Shown here: piece after piece, positions 59,301-64,000 of the stretch | Layout: each line of letters begins with the position of its first letter | Numbering within the stretch: position 1 is the first letter of the stretch | DNA from: Trichosanthes cucumerina | Taxonomy: Eukaryota > Streptophyta > Magnoliopsida > Cucurbitales > Cucurbitaceae | DNA length: 64,000 nt | Direction: 5' to 3' | Assembly (NCBI GenBank): GCA_036507285.1 | Contig: CM071835.1 | Span: 43,303,501-43,367,500, forward strand | Notes under the pieces: model-generated | The model's input: the letters and a program-made list of their open reading frames with translations, nothing else | What the model was told of the DNA's origin: nothing | Databases searched by the model: none | Made by a program: the position numbers and the translations under genes

Positions 59301-62300
59301 AGCATAATATTACTCCAAGTTAGTAAACGAGTCATGCCAATTTTAAACACATAGCCTAGTGTCAATGAGTTGAAAATTTGAGGACAAAGGGGATGCTCAA
59401 CAGTGGAGGTCTCTTCAATTCAGCGAAATACCGTTACCATTTTGCATTTTAATTGCTTATTTAAATATTAAGGGCGGGGGATGGACTTAGTTGTTGAGCT
59501 TATTGATTATATTTTTGACTAATTTGTTTGGAATTGGGCTTTAATTGGAAATTTTTGTCTTAATTGATACTACATGTTGTAAGTTTTTGCATGCAAAATG
59601 GTGATGAAATTCTATGGTATGTGCTTTTCAGTGGATTGGTTTTGCATTTAGGTATGGAATTTGAGCATGCCAAAATCAAGGTGAAATTAAAATTGTTTTG
59701 AGATTTTTGCCAATCTTGAGCCCTTAGCCTAGTGTCGATGAGTTGAAAATTTGGTGGAGTATTATGTTCTCTGGAAGTTTGTTGTCACTCCGATAGGCTT
59801 AAGAGGCTTGGTTTGTAAGTGAGCTTCATTGAGTGATCAAGCCAGTGTAGGGGGAAGATGAATGAAGGAGAGCATAATATTTCTCCAAATTAGTAAACGA
59901 GTCATGCCAATTTTCAGCACTTAGCCTAGTGTCGATGAGTTGAAAATTTGGAGGAGTCTTATGTTCTCTGGAAGTTTGTTGTCACTCCGATAGGCTTAAG
60001 AGGCTTGGTTTTTAAGTGAGTTTCATTGAGTGATCAAGCCAGTGTAGGGGGAAGATGAATGGAGGAGAGCATAATATTACTCCAAATTAGTAAACGAGTC
60101 ATGCCAATTTTCAGCACTTAGCCTAGTGTCGATGAGTTGAAAATTTGGAGGAGTCTTATGTTCTCTGGAAGTTTGTTGTCACTCCGATAGGCTTAAGAGG
60201 CTTGGTTTGTAAGTCAGCTTCATTGAGTGATCAAGCCAGTGTAGGGGGAAGATGAATGGAGGAGAGCATAATATTACTCCAAATTAGTAAACGAGTCATG
60301 CCAATTTTCAACACTTAGCCTAGTGTCGATGAGTTGAAAATTTGGAGGAGTATTATGTTCTTTAGAAGTTTGTTGTCACTCCGATAGGCTTAAGGCTTGG
60401 TTTGTAAGTGAGGTTTATTGAGTGATCAAGCCAGTGTAGGGGGAAGATAAATGGAGGAGAGCATAATATTACTCCAAGTTAGTAAACGAGTCATGCCAAT
60501 TTTAAACACATAGCCTAGTGTCAATGAGTTGAAAATTTGAGGACAAAGGGGATGCTCAACAGTGGAGGTCTCTTCAATTCAGCGAAATACCGTTACCATT
60601 TTGCATTTTAATTGCTTATTTAAATATTAAGGGCAGGGGGTGGACTTAGTTGTTGAGCTTATTGATTATATTTTTGACTAATTTGTTTGGAATTGGGCTT
60701 TAATTGGAAATTTTTGTCTTAATTGACACTACATGTTGTAAGTTTTTGCATGCGAAATGGTGATGAAATTCTATGGTATGTGCTTTTCAGTGGATTGGTT
60801 TTGCATTTAGGTATGGAATTTGAGCATGCCAAAATCAAGGTGAAATTAAAATTGTTTTGAGATTTTTGCCAATCTTGAGCCCTTAGCCTAGTGTCGATGA
60901 GTTGAAAATTTGGTGGAGTATTATGTTCTCTGGAAGTTTGTTGTCACTCCGATAGGCTTAAGAGGCTTGGTTTGTAAGTCAGCTTCATTGAGTGATCAAG
61001 CCAGTGTAGGGGGGAAGATGAATGAAGGAGAGCATAATATTTCTCCAAATTAGTAAACGAGTCATGCCAATTTTCAGCACTTAGCCTAGTGTCGATGAGT
61101 TGAAAATTTGGAGGAGTCTTATGTTCTCTGGAAGTTTGTTGTCACTCCGATAGGCTTAAGAGGCTTGGTTTTTAAGTGAGTTTCATTGAGTGATCAAGCC
61201 AAAGGTAGGGGAAGATGAATGGAGGAGAGCATAATATTACTCCAAATTAGTAAACGAGTCATGCCAATTTTCAACACTTAGCCTAGTGTCGACGAGTTGA
61301 AAATTTGGAGGAGTATTATGTTCTTTAGAAGTTTGTTGTCACTCCGATAGGCTTAAGGCTTGGTTTGTAAGTGAGGTTTATTGAGTGATCAAGCCAGTGT
61401 AGGGGAAGATAAATGGAGGAGAGCATAATATTACTCCAAGTTAGTAAACGAGTCATGCCAATTTTAAACACATAGCCTAGTGTCAATGAGTTGAAAATTT
61501 GAGGACAAAGGGGATGCTCAACAGTGGAGGTCTCTTCAATTCAGCGAAATACCGTTACCATTTTGCATTTTAATTGCTTATTTAAATATTAAGGGCGGGG
61601 GATGGACTTAGTTGTTGAGCTTATTGATTATATTTTTGACTAATTTGTTTGGGATTGGGCTTTAATTGGAAATTTTTGTCTTAATTGACACTACATGTTG
61701 TAAGTTTTTGCATGCGAAATGGTGATGAAATTCTATGGTATGTGCTTTTCAGTGGATTGGTTTTGCATTTAGGTATGGAATTTGAGCATGCCAAAATCAA
61801 GGTGAAATTAAAATTGTTTTGAGATTTTTGCCAATCTTGAGCCCTTAGCCTAGTGTGGATGAGTTGAAAATTTGGTGGAGTATTATGTTCTCTGGAAGTT
61901 TGTTGTCACTCCGATAGGCTTAAGAGGCTTGGTTTGTAAGTGAGTTTCATTGAGTGATCAAGCCGGTGTAGGGGAAGATGAATGAAGGAGAGCATAATAT
62001 TTCTCCAAATTAGTAAACGAGTCATGCCAATTTTCAAAGACTTAGCCTAGTGTCGATGAGTTGAAAATTTGGAGGAGTCTTATGTTCTCTGGAAGTTTGT
62101 TGTCACTCTGATAGGCTTAAGAGGCTTGGTTTGTAAGTCAGCTTCATTGGGTGATCAAGCCAGTGTAGGGGGAAGATGAATGGAGGAGAGCATAATATTA
62201 CTCCAAATTAGTAAACGAGTCATGCCAATTTTCAGCACTTAGCCTAGTGTCGATGAGTTGAAAATTTGGAGGAGTATTATGTTCTTTAGAAGTTTGTTGT

Positions 62301-64000
62301 CACTCTGATAGGCTTAAGGCTTGGTTTGTAAGTGAGCTTTATTGAGTGATCAAGCCAGTGTAGGGGGAAGATAAATGGAGGAGAGCATAATATTACTCCA
62401 AGTTAGTAAACGAGTCATGCCAATTTTAAACACATAGCCTAGTGTCAATGAGTTGAAAATTTGAGGACAAAGGGATGCTCAACGATTGGAGGTCTCTTCA
62501 ATTCAAATGAAATGCTCATTACCATTTTGCATTTTAATTGCTTATTTAAATATTGAGGGTAGGGGGATGGACTTAGTTGTTGATCTTATTGATTATATTT
62601 TTGACTAATTTGTTTGGAATTGGGCTTTAATTGGATTTTTTTGTCTTAATTGACACTACATGTTGTAAGTTTTTGCATGCGAAATGGTGATGAAATTCTA
62701 TGGTATGTGCTTTTGAGTGGATTGGTTTTGCATTTAGGTATCGAATTTGAGCATGCCAAAATCAAGGTGAAATTAAAATTGTTTTGAGAGTTTGCCAATC
62801 TTGAGCCCTTAGCCTAGTGTCGATGAGTTGAAAATTTGGAGGAGTATTATGTTCTCTGGAAGTTTGTTGTCACTCTGATAGGCTTAAGAGGCTTGGTTTG
62901 TAAGTGAGTTTCATTGAGTGATCAAGCCAGTGTAGGGGGAAGATGAATGGAGGAGAGCATAATATTACTCCAAATTAGTAAACGAGTCATGCCAATTTTC
63001 AGCACATACCCTAGTGTCGATGAGTTAAAATTTGGAGGAGTATTATGTTCTTTAGAAGTTTGTTGTCACTCCGATAGGCTTAAGGCTTGGTTTGTAAGTG
63101 AGCTTTATTGAGTGATCAAGCCAGTGTAGGGGGAAGATAAATGGAGGAGAGCATAATATTACTCCAAGTTAGTAAACGAGTCATGCCAATTTTAAACACA
63201 TAGCCTAGTGTCAATGAGTTGAAAATTTGATGACAAAGGGGATGCTCAACAGTGGAGGTCTCTTAAATTCAACGAAAAACTGTTACCATTTTGCATTTTA
63301 ATTGCTTATTTAAAAATTGAGGGCAGGGGGATGTACTTAGTTGTTGAGCTTATTGATTATATTTTTGACTAATTTGTTTGGAATTGGGCTTTAATTGGAA
63401 ATTTTTGTCTTCATTGACACTACATGTTGTAAGTTTTTGCATGCGAAATGGTTATGAAATTCTATGGTATGTGCTTTTCAGTGGATTGGTTTTGCATTTA
63501 GGTATCGAATTTGAGCATGCCAAAATCAAGGTGAAATTAAAATTGTTTTGAGATTTTGCCAATCTTGAGCCCTTAGCCTAGTGTCGATGAGTTGAAAATT
63601 TGGAGGAGTATTATGTTCTCTGGAAGTTTGTTGTCACTCCGATAGGCTTAAGAGGCTTGGTTTGTAAGTGAGTTTCATTGAATGATCAAACTAGTGTAGG
63701 GGGAAGATGAATGGAGGAGAGCATAATATTACTCCAAATTAGTAAACGAGTCATGCCAATTTTTAGCACTTAGCCTAGTGTCGATGATTTGAAAATTTGG
63801 AGGAGTCTTATGTTCTTTGGAAGTTTGTTGTCACTCCAATAGGCTTAAGAGGCTAGGTTTGTAAGTGAGCTTCATTGAGTGATCAAGCCAGTTTAGGGGA
63901 AGATGAATGGAGGAGAGCATAATATTACTCAAAATTAGTAAACGAGTCATACCAATTTTCAGCACTTAGCCTAGTGTCGATGAGTTTAAAATTTGGAGGA
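56204..64000. repeat. Satellite array with higher-order blocks, ~197-bp monomer
   Basis: Monomers begin near TAGCCTAGTGTCGATGAG and measure mostly 194-200 bp. They are grouped in blocks separated by a 373-376-bp interval that holds a unique spacer (GGGGATGCTCAACAGTGGAG ... GAGCCCTTAGCC). Block starts are 56572, 58183, 59725, 60884, 61846, 62810 and 63574. Monomer steps per complete block are 6, 6, 4, 3, 3 and 2; the last block runs off the window. Full block periods of 1542, 1159, 962, 964 and 764 bp differ by multiples of about 195. The first, middle and last monomers of a block are distinct subtypes. No coding frame is maintained. The array continues past 64000. Confidence 0.95.

Noticed and set aside
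56204..64000. CRISPR-like regular spacing of repeats
   Set aside because: Repeats are ~197 bp, not 23-50 bp, spacers are themselves repeated, and the context is a plant nucleus.

Overview
This is repeat-rich nuclear DNA of a flowering plant. It is AT-rich, has split exon fragments with GT/AG borders, LTR retrotransposons, CACTA transposons, LINE pieces and a satellite array. No bacterial operon and no complete host gene is visible. The Copia gag/pol reading frames closely resemble the gag/pol proteins I associate with cucurbit genomes (melon, cucumber relatives), so Cucurbitaceae is my best guess; this rests on memory of the family, not on a search.

Assembly structure comes first. A run of 100 N (23761-23860) joins two contigs. 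Left-contig positions 2364-23760 align collinearly with right-contig positions 23861-51540. The right contig begins, and the left contig ends, inside the shared sequence. The one large difference is about 6.19 kb (25477-31665) missing from the left contig. The copies otherwise agree over long AT-rich stretches and differ in short clusters at CAG, CTG and CCG-type motifs, often with the same replacement. Where coding sense or transposon symmetry can be judged, the right copy is the sound one. I read this as an unresolved contig overlap (or haplotig) with an error-rich left contig, so the true locus is probably about 42 kb. Features are described mainly in the right copy; left equivalents are listed separately.

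Layout of the right contig. 23861-25872: decayed Copia pol (family A), followed by LTR A (25935-27804), a tRNA-Met-type primer site, a second decayed Copia gag-pol (family B, 28660-32629) and a different LTR, LTR B (32777-34330). 34331-37504: gypsy-like LTR remnant, a ~290-bp tandem repeat and a PPR-protein pseudogene fragment. 37664-45531: a solo LTR A in reverse orientation with target duplication CAAAA, split by a 5.96-kb CACTA transposon (39394-45356) with target duplication AGT. That CACTA carries an intron-containing fragment of a VAL/HSI2-like B3 repressor gene plus at least one other exon-like piece, so it is a gene-capturing (Pack-type) element with no recognised transposase. 48638-51899: a second CACTA-like element with subterminal repeats, directly flanked by an 88-bp direct repeat. 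53180-54620: two LINE remnants in opposite orientation. 55288-55999: a short terminal-inverted-repeat element. 56204 to the end: a satellite array of ~197-bp monomers in higher-order blocks. Each block is separated by a 373-bp spacer, and the number of monomer steps per block runs 6, 6, 4, 3, 3, 2 from left to right.

The elements do not form a pathway. They form a nested history: solo LTR, then CACTA insertion into it, then decay. The most notable items are the captured VAL-like fragment, the 88-bp repeat around the second CACTA element, the graded satellite, the Copia unit with mismatched LTRs, and the duplication across the gap.
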